Shown here: positions 49,170 to 57,889 of the stretch, one piece after another | Numbering within the stretch: position 1 is the first letter of the stretch | Layout: every line of letters begins with the position of its first letter | Source of the DNA: Halioglobus maricola | Lineage (GTDB): Bacteria; Pseudomonadota; Gammaproteobacteria; Pseudomonadales; Halieaceae | Assembly: GCF_009388985.1 (NCBI RefSeq) | Contig: NZ_CP036422.1 | Span: forward strand, 2,556,501-2,620,500 | Reading direction: 5' to 3' | Length of the DNA: 64,000 nucleotides | The notes under the pieces: generated by a model | The model's database searches: none | What the model was told of the DNA's origin: nothing | Seen by the model: the letters and a program-made list of their open reading frames with translations, nothing else | Translations under genes and position numbers: made by a program

Positions 49170-49862
49170 TTATGGCAAGCTGAACCAGAGAGCTTCGAAG
49201 CCAGTTGCACCGGCTACAACATTCACTTCCTGCTCACTCTCAGTAAAGCCGGCGCCGTCTCCATCAGCGATGGAGAATCCGTCCACTTCGGCCATCCCTG
49301 AGACACCATGTATGTATCCAGTTCCTGCGCCCCGTTTTAGTTTCTGCGATTGGCCAGGCGCCAGTTTGAGCCTGTACAAGATGACATTCTGATTGATTGA
49401 TAGCGTGCTATCTGCGCCATTGGGCGTGACCAGTGTATTCAAACCATCGGAGGAGCCCACCGTCAGCGTTTCGTAGCCGGGCTCTCCACCTTCCTGTGCC
49501 GGCCGGATCCACATTTGCAGAAACCGCAAGGGCAGATCACTGGAAGCATTGTATTCAGAATGAACTATGCCAGTGCCCGCACTCATCCGCTGGATTTGTC
49601 CCGCCTTTAGCAGGGAGACATGCCCCATACTGTCACGATGCTCGATAGTGCCCTCTAAAACATAGGTAATGATCTCCATATTTTTGTGACTGTGGGAATC
49701 AAAACCTCTGCCGGGTGCGACCCAGTCATCATTGATGACACGAAGCTCAGAAAACCCCATGTGTGCAGGATCATAGTAGTGAGCAAAGGAAAAAGTATGG
49801 TGGCTTTTGAGCCACCCATGATTTGCTGCGCCTCGCTCTTCTGCTCGTCTGTAATAGTCCAT
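49170..49862 (-). CDS. Pirin family protein
   Basis: I placed the start at ATG 49862 (230 aa), with GGGAG 8 bases upstream. The bicupin fold is shown by NHGWLKSHHTFSFAHYYDP at the start and RGFDSHSHKNMEIITYVLEG, which supplies three metal ligands (His, His, His/Glu). The next conserved stretch is GTIEHRDSMGHVSLLKAGQIQRMSAG (in part), followed by the acidic ligand in IVHSEYN. Pirins include quercetinase-type dioxygenases and redox sensors. The gene follows the glutathionyl-hydroquinone reductase by 24 bp and is probably co-transcribed. The pair suggests quinone or aromatic detoxification. Confidence 0.92.
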   Translation of the reverse strand: MDYYRRAEERGAANHGWLKSHHTFSFAHYYDPAHMGFSELRVINDDWVAPGRGFDSHSHKNMEIITYVLEGTIEHRDSMGHVSLLKAGQIQRMSAGTGIVHSEYNASSDLPLRFLQMWIRPAQEGGEPGYETLTVGSSDGLNTLVTPNGADSTLSINQNVILYRLKLAPGQSQKLKRGAGTGYIHGVSGMAEVDGFSIADGDGAGFTESEQEVNVVAGATGFEALWFSLP

Positions 49863-49886
49863 GTTGGTTCTCCCTGACGAGCCCAT

Positions 49887-50846
49887 CTAGCCAATTAGCT
49901 GGCGATCATGAGGCGCGTTGTAGTCCACGTCCGCTCCCACAGGCACAATTCCGGTCGGGTTAATTGTTTGATGACTGACGTAGTAATGGGTCTTGATATG
50001 ATCGAAGTTGACTGTATTCGCCACTCCCGGCACCTGGTAGAGCTCACGAACATAGGCGCTGATAGCTGAGAACTCCGTAAGCAGTTGACGATTAGTTTTG
50101 AAATGTCCGTGATACACCGCATCAAAGCGAATCAATGTGGTAAACAAGCGCCAGTCTGCCTCTGTTAGCTGATTGCCCGCCAAATACCGCTGCCGAGACA
50201 GTCGTTCCTCCACCCAGTCAAGCGCGGAGAACAGTTGATGGAAGGCCTCATCATAGGCTGCCTGCGATGTCGCAAAACCGGCCCGATAGACGCCGTTGTT
50301 GATGCTGTCGTAAATACGGTGATTCAAGTTATGTATTTCTTCGCGCAGGGTTTGCGGGTAGTAGTCGTCGCTGTTGCCGGTAAGGTGGTTAAAAGCGCTA
50401 TTTAGCATCCGGATAATCTCAGAGGACTCATTGCTCACTACACTCTCCTCTTGCTTGTCCCAGAGCACAGGGACAGTCACCCTGCCCTCATAGCCTGGAT
50501 CGGCCTTCAGGTACAACTCATAGAGAAAATTCAGTCCATAAAGTGGGTCCGCCATTTCCCAGCCGTTTTCCAGCATGATCGGATCAACCACCGTCACGTC
50601 GATGTAATCTTCCAATTGCTTCAGCCGACGGAAAATCAATGTCCGGTGGGCCCAGGGGCATGCCAGTGATACATACAAGTGATAGCGGCCTTTCTCTGCC
50701 TTGAAACCCGCCTCCCCATTGGGTCCAGCAGAGCCATCCGCTGTCAGCCAATTTCTGAATCGACTGTCCTGTCGCCGAAACTCGCCGCCCGAATTTTTGG
50801 TGTCATACCACTGATCAACCCACTCACCGTTCTGTAATAGACCCAT
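49887..50846 (-). CDS. Glutathionyl-hydroquinone reductase (YqjG/ECM4 type)
   Basis: This 319-residue cytoplasmic Xi-class glutathione transferase reduces glutathionyl-hydroquinones with GSH. The thioredoxin domain has the catalytic Cys in VSLACPWAHRTL. ENGWEMADPLYG follows, then ESSEIIRMLNSAF, which binds GSH. The helical C-terminal domain shows SRQRYLAGNQLTEADWRLFTTLIRFD. All class hallmarks are present and the length is normal. It forms an operon with pirin, and a LysR regulator diverges from it. A palindrome lies between them. Confidence 0.95.
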   Translation of the reverse strand: MGLLQNGEWVDQWYDTKNSGGEFRRQDSRFRNWLTADGSAGPNGEAGFKAEKGRYHLYVSLACPWAHRTLIFRRLKQLEDYIDVTVVDPIMLENGWEMADPLYGLNFLYELYLKADPGYEGRVTVPVLWDKQEESVVSNESSEIIRMLNSAFNHLTGNSDDYYPQTLREEIHNLNHRIYDSINNGVYRAGFATSQAAYDEAFHQLFSALDWVEERLSRQRYLAGNQLTEADWRLFTTLIRFDAVYHGHFKTNRQLLTEFSAISAYVRELYQVPGVANTVNFDHIKTHYYVSHQTINPTGIVPVGADVDYNAPHDRQLIG

Positions 50847-50948
50847 TTTTCTGCTCCATTAATAATACCCGAAATAGCTTTTTTAAAAGCTCATGGATCA
50901 ATTTTAATGGATAGCGAACTCGTAATAAGGCTCAATTTCTGTTTAATA

Positions 50949-50967
50949 TGTTCTAAATTTCAGAACA
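50949..50967. promoter_or_regulatory. Palindromic LysR-type operator
   Basis: TGTTCTAAATTTCAGAACA has perfect 6-bp arms around AAATTTC and fits a T-N11-A LysR box. It lies 16 bp before the LysR start and 103 bp before the reductase start, in the space between the divergent genes. Confidence 0.65.
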
Positions 50968-50982
50968 ATAGAGGTGGGCACC

Positions 50983-51858
50983 ATGCAGCGAAATCCAATC
51001 ACATTGGAGTTACTGGAGATGCTTGATGCCATAGACCGGCGAGGAAGCTTTGCAAAAGCTGCTGAGGAGCTGAACAAGGCCACGTCGGCCATTTCCTACG
51101 CGGTGCAGAAGATCGAAGAGCAATTGGATGTTGCACTTTTTCAACGCCAGGGGCGGCGTTCCGTATTGACGCCGGCAGGCCGACTGATGCTAAACGAGGG
51201 TCGGCACATACTCCTCGCCGCATCACACTTGGCCAACCAGGCCAAGGAGGTCGCCACCGGCTGGGAAACACGTATCCGTATTGCGGTAGAGTCCCTGCAC
51301 AACTATTCAGCTTTCTTCGCCGTGCTCGAAGCTTTCATGCAAGCGCACGCCAGTATGGAACTTGATATAAGTGAATGTGTCCTAAATGGTGGCTGGGAGG
51401 CCCTGGAGCAGGACAGAGTAGACCTTATTGTCGGCGTGCCCGGACCAATACCACTACAAAAAGGTTACCGGGCAATTCCCATCAATCAGAGCGACCTGGT
51501 TCCCGTAATCGCCGCTACGCATGAGCATGCAAGATGCGCCAGCGCTGTCGACGAACTGCGGCGCGTCATTGTCCACGACACATCCACTTCCCATATTCCC
51601 CGCAGCGCCGGACTCGCGAGTGGCGGCAGAAACTTGTACGTGCAGACTATTGAGCAAAAGGAACAGGCGATACTTGCGGGGCTCGGGGTCGGCCACCTAC
51701 CCCGCCACCGGATTAGCAAACGCCTGGAGGACGGCACCCTGGTGGAATTGCCGCTCGACGGAATTATCAATCACGAGCAATTCGTTGCATGGAAGATCAG
51801 TAACAAAGGCAAAGGGCTACAAGCACTGAGCAGCGCGCTTGCGCAAGCACGGCAATAA
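50983..51858 (+). CDS. LysR-family transcriptional regulator
   Basis: I chose ATG 50983 (291 aa), 8 bases after GAGG; a GTG at 50974 would overlap the ribosome site. The winged helix-turn-helix is at residues 5-65 (GSFAKAAEELNKATSAISYAVQKIEEQLDVALF in outline, ending RRSVLTPAGR). The substrate-binding domain covers residues about 90-291 (RIRIAVESLHNYSAFFAVLE, VDLIVGVPG). It is full length. It diverges from the reductase/pirin operon, and the palindrome between them makes it the likely regulator. The inducer is probably a quinone or electrophile, inferred from the targets. Confidence 0.93.
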   Translation: MQRNPITLELLEMLDAIDRRGSFAKAAEELNKATSAISYAVQKIEEQLDVALFQRQGRRSVLTPAGRLMLNEGRHILLAASHLANQAKEVATGWETRIRIAVESLHNYSAFFAVLEAFMQAHASMELDISECVLNGGWEALEQDRVDLIVGVPGPIPLQKGYRAIPINQSDLVPVIAATHEHARCASAVDELRRVIVHDTSTSHIPRSAGLASGGRNLYVQTIEQKEQAILAGLGVGHLPRHRISKRLEDGTLVELPLDGIINHEQFVAWKISNKGKGLQALSSALAQARQ

Positions 51859-51994
51859 CCACCACATCGCCCGCTGTTTCTACCTCATCGCTTTCCATAA
51901 AACTCTCTTCTGACTAGCTAGCTCACTAATGTAAGCCCGTGGCGCCATAACAAAAGAACCGAGCTCACGGCCCCGCCCACATGGATCAAGGCAC

Positions 51995-52023
51995 TTGACC
52001 CGGCTTTCAGCACACTCTATCCT
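51995..52023 (+). promoter_or_regulatory. Candidate sigma-70 promoter of the flavin desaturase operon
   Basis: TTGACC at 51995 (5 of 6 to the -35 consensus) and TATCCT at 52018 (4 of 6 to the -10) are 17 bp apart, the ideal spacing. The predicted transcript starts about 50 bases before ATG 52084. Confidence 0.45.
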
Positions 52024-52083
52024 TACACTGTATAGTTTGTAGCAGATCCTGAAATACACAAGTTATCGACAACGAGATTTACC

Positions 52084-53616
52084 ATGACCGACTACGATGC
52101 CATCGTTATTGGCGCAGGCAACGCCGGGCTCACAGCCGCGACGGCCCTCCAACTCGGGGGCGCCCGCACCCTGCTTCTGGAACGGCACAATATTCCCGGC
52201 GGTTGTGCGACTTCCTTCGTGCGTGGCAACTTTGAGTTTGAGGTAGCCTTGCACCAGTTGAGCGGAATGGGCACTGAGGAACAGCCCTTCGTACTGCGGC
52301 AACTCTTTGATCGCCTGGGCGTCATGGACCGAATTGAGGTGGTGATAGAACACGAACTCTACCGGACGATTCTGCCTGGCGAGTTTGACATCACCTTGCC
52401 CGCCGATTGGGTTTCTCTGCAAGACACACTCACCCAGGCGTACCCATCAGAAGAAACCAATATCCAGCGCTTTATGACGCTGTGTGAGACTCTTACGCTT
52501 GAAACCTTTATGTCACTGCCTCGTGCGCTTCGCGCAGAGAACGCCGAACTGCTGGATAACACCTGTGCAAACTATAAAGAGTATGGCCTGCGCCCTACGC
52601 GCGATGTTCTGGACGAGTTTTTTGACGACCCTGACCTGAAATCGATCATAGCCTCCTACTGGTGTTACCTGGGAATGCCACCAAGCGTGCTGCCGTTCTC
52701 CGATATGGCCATGCTTCTCTACGCCTACGCAGCGTTCAAACCGACCCACGTGAAGGGCGGATCGCAGGCGATATCCAGCGCAATGCTCGAGTCATTTCTT
52801 GAAGCCGGCGGGCAAGTACAGTTCAACACAGGCGCAGCAAAGATCGTAACCAGCAATGGACAGGCAGCCGGCGTAACCACTGAGCATGGAGAGACATACA
52901 GCTGCGAGGCGGTTGTATCAAACGCCAGCGCACTGCACACCTTTAATGAACTGCTGGACACCGGGCCGCCGGCTCAGGCCTCAGACGACTTCAAAACCCG
53001 ACGCATCGGCCCTTCGGCATTCGTTCTGTACCTCGGGCTGGACTGCTCGCCAGAAGACCTCGGTATCGACTGCGCGACCAATTTCATGATCAGCCACCGG
53101 GATGAAGACTTTGCCTTCGCTGCTACTCGCAATATTGAGCCTGCCGGTGCCTTAATGCTGACGTGCTATAACCTCACGGACGCAAGTTTTGCGCCTCCCG
53201 GAAAAACCGTCATCTCACTGTTGTGCCTGCAATATGGCGAACCCTGGGAAAAACTTGCAGCCGCCGAATACAACAGCGCCAAGTACGAGATGTCCAATCA
53301 CCTGATCGATGCTGCGGAAAAAACGTTCCCCGGCATTCGCGAGCACATTGAAGAGGTGGAAGCCGCATCACCTCTCACCATGATGCGCTATCTCAATACA
53401 CCGGGTGGTGCAATCTATGGATTCGACCAGAATGCTCAGGACTCGGGCATGTTCCGCCAACGCCTGGATGCGGTCGACGGCTTATATCTGGCGGGTAGTT
53501 GGTCTGATATGGGTGGTTTTCAACCTACCTATATGGCAGGAGAGAGCACCGCCAAAGCTGTGCTGAAGCGCCTCGCTGAAACCCATCAAAAGCAGGAGCA
53601 AACAGCCAATGCCTGA
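52084..53616 (+). CDS. FAD-dependent phytoene-desaturase/retinol-saturase-like oxidoreductase
   Basis: This 510-residue protein begins with the FAD dinucleotide motif VIGAGNAGLTAATAL. The flavin amine-oxidase-family stretch is LLLERHNIPGGCATSF, and the C-terminal FAD-binding end is LYLAGSWSDMGGFQPTYMAGES. The layout is that of CrtI-like desaturases, carotenoid isomerases and retinol saturases, which act on polyenes or other hydrophobic alkenes. There is no carotenoid cluster here, so the substrate may differ. Its last 8 bases overlap the ferredoxin-reductase gene, so electron transfer to or from that partner is likely. A TetR gene ends the operon. Confidence 0.88.
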   Translation: MTDYDAIVIGAGNAGLTAATALQLGGARTLLLERHNIPGGCATSFVRGNFEFEVALHQLSGMGTEEQPFVLRQLFDRLGVMDRIEVVIEHELYRTILPGEFDITLPADWVSLQDTLTQAYPSEETNIQRFMTLCETLTLETFMSLPRALRAENAELLDNTCANYKEYGLRPTRDVLDEFFDDPDLKSIIASYWCYLGMPPSVLPFSDMAMLLYAYAAFKPTHVKGGSQAISSAMLESFLEAGGQVQFNTGAAKIVTSNGQAAGVTTEHGETYSCEAVVSNASALHTFNELLDTGPPAQASDDFKTRRIGPSAFVLYLGLDCSPEDLGIDCATNFMISHRDEDFAFAATRNIEPAGALMLTCYNLTDASFAPPGKTVISLLCLQYGEPWEKLAAAEYNSAKYEMSNHLIDAAEKTFPGIREHIEEVEAASPLTMMRYLNTPGGAIYGFDQNAQDSGMFRQRLDAVDGLYLAGSWSDMGGFQPTYMAGESTAKAVLKRLAETHQKQEQTANA

Positions 53617-54793
53617 CCAGAATACGCAAGTAAAAAAGGCCTCAGTACTCTCCGGAGTCAGAGGCTACCAGGAGGTCGTTGATCACCAGGCTGAACTGGC
53701 AAAAACCGGGACCGACTACCTCGAGCAAAGAGGTGCTGTAGCCAATACTGTCGGACGCTTGCACCCAAAGCGGATCAAACTTGTGGTAGACGAAATCCGT
53801 GAAGATACTCCAAGTACTGGCACGCTTCGACTAGTTACTGAAGATGGCGGCACCCTCCCCCCCTTTCAGGCAGGCCAGTACATCAACCTGTTCGTCAGCA
53901 TCAACAATGTAGAAACCGCCCGGCCTTATGCGATTTCATCGTCACCACAGTCTCTGGAATACTACGACCTGACAGTCAAAAGAGTGGATCCAGGCTTTGT
54001 GAGTCACCACCTTCTCGACCAAATCGAAGTGGGAGAGCGTCTGCTCAGCACCGGCCCTATGGGAACCTTCTATCACAACCCGCTCTTTCATGGTGAGCAG
54101 TTGGTATTTCTCGCAGGCGGCTCCGGCATCGCGCCGGCCATCAGTATGATTCGGGATATCGCAGAGCGCGCACTGCCCTATCGCTTCCACCTCATCTACA
54201 GCTCAAGCTACGAGGTTGACGTAATTTTCGAACGTGAACTCAAGCTGCTGGAGGAAGCGCACGATTTCCTCACCATCGATTGGGTAATAACCCGTCCCAG
54301 TAATGGCTACAACGGACACACTGGCCGTCTCTCTGCCGATTTCCTCGAAAAGCAAATAGGTTCTCTGGAAAGTAAAACCTACTACATCTGCGGCCCCACG
54401 CCGTTCAACGAGTGGTGCGAGCAACAGCTAGCTGAACTGGAGATTAAGCCCCGCCGTATCCGCGTTGAGTGCAATGGCCCGCCCTCCCATCCTGAGCAGT
54501 TGCAGGAGTGGCCTACAGATCTCCCCGCCACAAAGGAAGTTACAGTGACCATTCAGGGCAAAGGCAGCTTCAAGGCGCTCTCGGGTGAGCCATTGTTAAA
54601 CAGCATGGAGCGCAATGGCTACGGTGCCGAGAATGCCTGCCGTTCGGGGGAATGCAGTCTCTGCCGGGTCAAGGTAGTAAGCGGCTCTGTGCTGAACCCC
54701 AAGGAGGCTCGTCTGCGCGCGAGTGATGCCCAGTATGGCTGGTGCCATTCCTGTGTAGCATTCCCCACGGAAGATATTGAAATCATCGTCTAG
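53609..54793 (+). CDS. Ferredoxin-NADP reductase-like flavoprotein with C-terminal 2Fe-2S domain
   Basis: This 394-residue protein overlaps the desaturase gene by 8 bases. Residues 1-55 are an unassigned helical extension. The FNR core has FAD-binding RPYAISSSPQS and the NAD(P)H pocket GGSGIAPAISM, with CGPTPFNEWC. The C-terminal plant-type ferredoxin has CRSGECSLC (Cys-x4-Cys-x2-Cys) and a fourth Cys in GWCHSCVAFP. This is the class IB/phenol-hydroxylase-type reductase layout. It can pass electrons from NAD(P)H to a monooxygenase, and the P450 at 46634 or the adjacent desaturase are the candidate acceptors; this is inferred. Confidence 0.92.
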   Translation: MPDQNTQVKKASVLSGVRGYQEVVDHQAELAKTGTDYLEQRGAVANTVGRLHPKRIKLVVDEIREDTPSTGTLRLVTEDGGTLPPFQAGQYINLFVSINNVETARPYAISSSPQSLEYYDLTVKRVDPGFVSHHLLDQIEVGERLLSTGPMGTFYHNPLFHGEQLVFLAGGSGIAPAISMIRDIAERALPYRFHLIYSSSYEVDVIFERELKLLEEAHDFLTIDWVITRPSNGYNGHTGRLSADFLEKQIGSLESKTYYICGPTPFNEWCEQQLAELEIKPRRIRVECNGPPSHPEQLQEWPTDLPATKEVTVTIQGKGSFKALSGEPLLNSMERNGYGAENACRSGECSLCRVKVVSGSVLNPKEARLRASDAQYGWCHSCVAFPTEDIEIIV

Positions 54794-54829
54794 ACCACAA
54801 CACTTACATTACTGCTATCAGGAATCAAC

Positions 54830-55225
54830 ATGTCTGACCCACGACTAACACTATGGCACAAGGCGGTTATCGAGAATGATAGCGAGCTGTTACGCGACCT
54901 TCTCGACGAGAATGTGTCCTTTCATTCCCCTACGGTTTGGCAACCGAAGGAAGGTCGTGACATCACGCACTTCATTCTCTCCATGGTTAATGACATTTTT
55001 CAGGACTTCACCTACCATCGCCAGTGGATCGACGGCAACAATATGGCACTGGAGTTTTCCGCTGCAGTGAAAGGGAAGCAGATCAAAGGCATCGACCTTA
55101 TCCGCTGGAATCAAGCAGACAAGATAGTCCACTTCGAAGTTATGATGAGGCCCATCAACGGGCTACAACTCATGCTTGACGAAATGACCATGCGTCTGGA
55201 AAAAGGTGGCTTTCTCAAGTCATAA
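54830..55225 (+). CDS. SnoaL-like/NTF2-fold protein
   Basis: This 131-residue protein has the cone-shaped NTF2 fold of SnoaL-like polyketide cyclases and ketosteroid isomerases: LTLWHKAVIENDSELLRDLL, DENVSFHSPTVW, and IKGIDLIRWNQADKIVHFEVMMRP in outline. The usual function is isomerisation, hydration or ligand binding in a hydrophobic pocket. It follows the reductase by 36 bp and the TetR gene starts 5 bp later, so it belongs to the same operon and probably handles the same hydrophobic substrate. Catalytic residues are not clear enough to assign a reaction. Confidence 0.87.
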   Translation: MSDPRLTLWHKAVIENDSELLRDLLDENVSFHSPTVWQPKEGRDITHFILSMVNDIFQDFTYHRQWIDGNNMALEFSAAVKGKQIKGIDLIRWNQADKIVHFEVMMRPINGLQLMLDEMTMRLEKGGFLKS

Positions 55226-55230
55226 CTCTC

Positions 55231-55845
55231 ATGAGCGCTAGAAAAAAAGGCGGCGGTAGCTACCACCATGGTGAACTGAGAAGCTCGCTTGTTGCAGCGG
55301 CAGATACAATCTTGCAGCGAGATGGTGCCGATGCTCTTTCGCTAAGAGCAATAGCCGCCGAGGCCGGGGTTTCTCACATGGCCCCCTACTCTCACTTCAA
55401 AAACAAAAAAGAGCTAATAGAGGTTGTCACGGAGACGGGCTTCGAGCGACTGGCCACCGCCATGACCAAGGCAGCCCAGGCCTCTGCCGCGGACAAAGAC
55501 CTGGTACTCACCTACGGCGTCGCTTACCTCGAGTTTGCTATCGGCAACCCACAACTCTATAGACTGATGCTCGGGCAAATCGAATCCCGCGGTAGAAAGA
55601 AATCGTCCGCCCAGCCCCCGCCGCTAGACACCGACGAGATCAGCCCGAGCATAAAGCGGCCCTTCCAACTTCTGTGTGCAGCATTTTCGACAAGTTCCGG
55701 CGATGAGAAGCAGATAACGAACAAGGCCCTCGGTGCCTGGGCATTGGTACACGGTTTAGCTGCATTGATTATCGAAGGTCGAGTTAGCTTACCTGAAGAC
55801 CAAACACTGAGAGATTTTCTCCTGCAGGTGACACCGCAGCGCTGA
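55231..55845 (+). CDS. TetR-family transcriptional regulator
   Basis: This 204-residue repressor starts 5 bp after the SnoaL-like gene. The N-terminal helix-turn-helix is DALSLRAIAAEAGVSHMAPYSHFKNKKELIEVV in outline, preceded by a Gly/Ser/His-rich start. The C-terminal part (residues 80-204) is the ligand domain of the WHG/TetR_C_13 type, with PQLYRLMLGQIESRG and ALGAWALVHGLAALI. As the last gene of the operon it probably controls the desaturase promoter at 51995 in response to the substrate or product. Confidence 0.92.
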   Translation: MSARKKGGGSYHHGELRSSLVAAADTILQRDGADALSLRAIAAEAGVSHMAPYSHFKNKKELIEVVTETGFERLATAMTKAAQASAADKDLVLTYGVAYLEFAIGNPQLYRLMLGQIESRGRKKSSAQPPPLDTDEISPSIKRPFQLLCAAFSTSSGDEKQITNKALGAWALVHGLAALIIEGRVSLPEDQTLRDFLLQVTPQR

Positions 55846-55899
55846 TCAAGCGATTTCAGACGACTATTCGCCCTTCATCGTGATCTGTCCATTCACAAT

Positions 55900-56661
55900 C
55901 TAGAATGCCAGGCGCATGCATACCTCGCCCTCATCGATCTCGCCGGTCTCGATGAAGCCCAGCTTGCGATAGAACTGCGCAGGGCCCTGCTCGTGTGGGA
56001 TATAACTCAGCGAAAGTTCACTAGCACCAGGACGAGATTTCACATAATCGATAATGCACTCTATGGCGGCTCTGCCATAACCAAATTTCTGAAACTGCGG
56101 AGCGATCATAAACCGCCACAGGTAATAGTTTTGATTCTGTTCGTCATCTTCCAGCATAGCAAAGCCGACCGGGGCCTTACCGACATAAACCGCGCGATAC
56201 CACGCAATATCACTGAAAAGCGCTTGAGCAAGTGAATAAGCATTTGGCGCTACAAACGTACTCTGTGGATATTGCATCAGCTCGCTGAGCAAGCACACCC
56301 CGTTAACGGTCGTAGAGTCGATCTCGCGCAAGGTCACCGCTTCATATGGCCCAAAGTGGCCATCGAGCTGCGTTTCGAGCTCATCCATCGCCTGGCCATA
56401 CTGGGAATTCAGCGCGGGAACGTCCTCGAGGCCTTTACGGATGATGTACAGCCCTGTCTGCCACCAATGGGTCTCATGTGCATCCGGATCGAGCACCTCA
56501 CGCAGCAGGGTTCGTTCCCCGAACTCGATTCTGTACTTGTGCTGGGCTGGGTAAAGCGAACTGAGCGCAGCCACCGCCTGGACAAATTGCTCCAGGCCCG
56601 CCTCCAGCTCATCGCTGAAGCTCGCCGAGCGAACCTCGCGGATCAATTCCTGGTTGCTCAT
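55900..56661 (-). CDS. GNAT-family acetyltransferase with long N-terminal domain
   Basis: I placed the start at ATG 56661 (253 aa); the frame extends upstream into the previous gene without protein-like sequence. Residues 1-125 are a helical N-terminal domain I do not recognise. The C-terminal GNAT domain covers about residues 125-253. It has the acetyl-CoA loop QFQKFGYGRAAIE, YYLWRFMIAP and the ending QFYRKLGFIETGE. It should transfer an acetyl group from acetyl-CoA to an amine. The start lies 14 bp inside the end of the upstream esterase gene, so the two are probably coupled. Substrate unknown. Confidence 0.87.
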   Translation of the reverse strand: MSNQELIREVRSASFSDELEAGLEQFVQAVAALSSLYPAQHKYRIEFGERTLLREVLDPDAHETHWWQTGLYIIRKGLEDVPALNSQYGQAMDELETQLDGHFGPYEAVTLREIDSTTVNGVCLLSELMQYPQSTFVAPNAYSLAQALFSDIAWYRAVYVGKAPVGFAMLEDDEQNQNYYLWRFMIAPQFQKFGYGRAAIECIIDYVKSRPGASELSLSYIPHEQGPAQFYRKLGFIETGEIDEGEVCMRLAF

Positions 56662-56674
56662 ATGGGAGATCCTG

Positions 56675-57670
56675 TTACGAGGGCACGCCTGAGGCGTCCG
56701 CACCGCTGACAACATATTTGTCGTAAAACGCAGCAAAATTATCATACGTAAAAGCACGGGCTTTCCTGCTCACTTCCGCTTGCCCTCCCAATGCGTCAAA
56801 CGCGTGGTAGCAGCCCTCATACTCTTCGTAGGCGACATCAACCTGCTCGCTCCTCAAGGCGTCAACATACGCGGCAGTTTCCCAGTAAAAAGGCTCCAGC
56901 GTGCCTACAAAGGTTATCGTGGGCGGAAAGCCGCGGTAGTCGCTGTTCCGCGCCGGTGCCGCATACGCCGGAATTTCTTCCCCACTGCGCTTCAAACCCG
57001 CGAGATACGCACCCCACCCGAGTTTGTTCATGCGCGTATCCCAGACAGGCGTGTGAATCTCACGTGCTGGATCGTCCGGCTGAGTGTCATCGATCATCGG
57101 GTAGATAGGCATCTGGAAAGCAATATCAACGTCCTGGGTGTCGCGAGCCTTCAGCGTAACCGCCGCGGCCAGCCCACCACCTGCACTATGCCCAGCAACG
57201 ATAAACCTCGTGGCTGCTATGCCAAGTTCCGCGGCATGGTCTCTTGCCCAGAGCAATGTGTCGTAGCAGTCATCAAACCCGGCGGGGAACGGTTTGGTAA
57301 ACGACTTTCGATAGTCGGGCGCGATGACGACACAGGGCCGGGTCTTGATGAATTTTTCGATCATTTCGACTGATTGTTCAGGGTTCCCCATGATGTAGCC
57401 ACCGCCGTGGCAGTAGAGCAACGCCGGCAATTCGCCGGATACATTCTCAGGGCGGTATATCACCAGGCGAAGGGTCGCGGTTCCGTCGCTGCTGCGGATA
57501 GTCCGCTCTTCGAGATGGACTCCCTCAATGACCTTTGCCTGACGAAAGCGCTCGACGACATAGTTAAGAAGTTTCACCACCCGAGGAAACCTCAAAATCT
57601 TTGGCATGAAATTGAGAATGCCGTACAGAGAGCGCAGATCCTCGCGCAGCATATCTTTGGTAACTTTCAT
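56675..57670 (-). CDS. Alpha/beta hydrolase fold-3 esterase (HSL type)
   Basis: This 331-residue cytoplasmic esterase has the HSL oxyanion motif LYCHGGGYIMGN, nucleophile elbow VAGHSAGGGLAAA, the acid region in TFVGTLEPFYWE and catalytic His near CYHAFDALGG. The cap domain is at the N-terminus (RFPRVVKLLNYVVERFRQ). It is the second HSL-type esterase in the window, the other lying at 44441-45472. It precedes the GNAT gene, with the two ends overlapping. Preferred substrates of the family are short- and medium-chain esters. Confidence 0.9.
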   Translation of the reverse strand: MKVTKDMLREDLRSLYGILNFMPKILRFPRVVKLLNYVVERFRQAKVIEGVHLEERTIRSSDGTATLRLVIYRPENVSGELPALLYCHGGGYIMGNPEQSVEMIEKFIKTRPCVVIAPDYRKSFTKPFPAGFDDCYDTLLWARDHAAELGIAATRFIVAGHSAGGGLAAAVTLKARDTQDVDIAFQMPIYPMIDDTQPDDPAREIHTPVWDTRMNKLGWGAYLAGLKRSGEEIPAYAAPARNSDYRGFPPTITFVGTLEPFYWETAAYVDALRSEQVDVAYEEYEGCYHAFDALGGQAEVSRKARAFTYDNFAAFYDKYVVSGADASGVPS

Positions 57671-57889
57671 CTAAATCTTAGTGAACCTCATAGTCTTGAT
57701 CCCCAAACCCTGAAACATCCGATGCACCAATAGTAATGTAGATCGATCGTGTTGCTACAGCTAAAACTTCAAACGCCCGGCCAAGCATGCGCTCGTGCCG
57801 TGTTTGTACCCTGCGGGCGTCGCAATGAATCGACCTTGTGGTATTGTTCAGGCCTTTAATGAGCACCTTCACAACTCGGAATTTGATTG

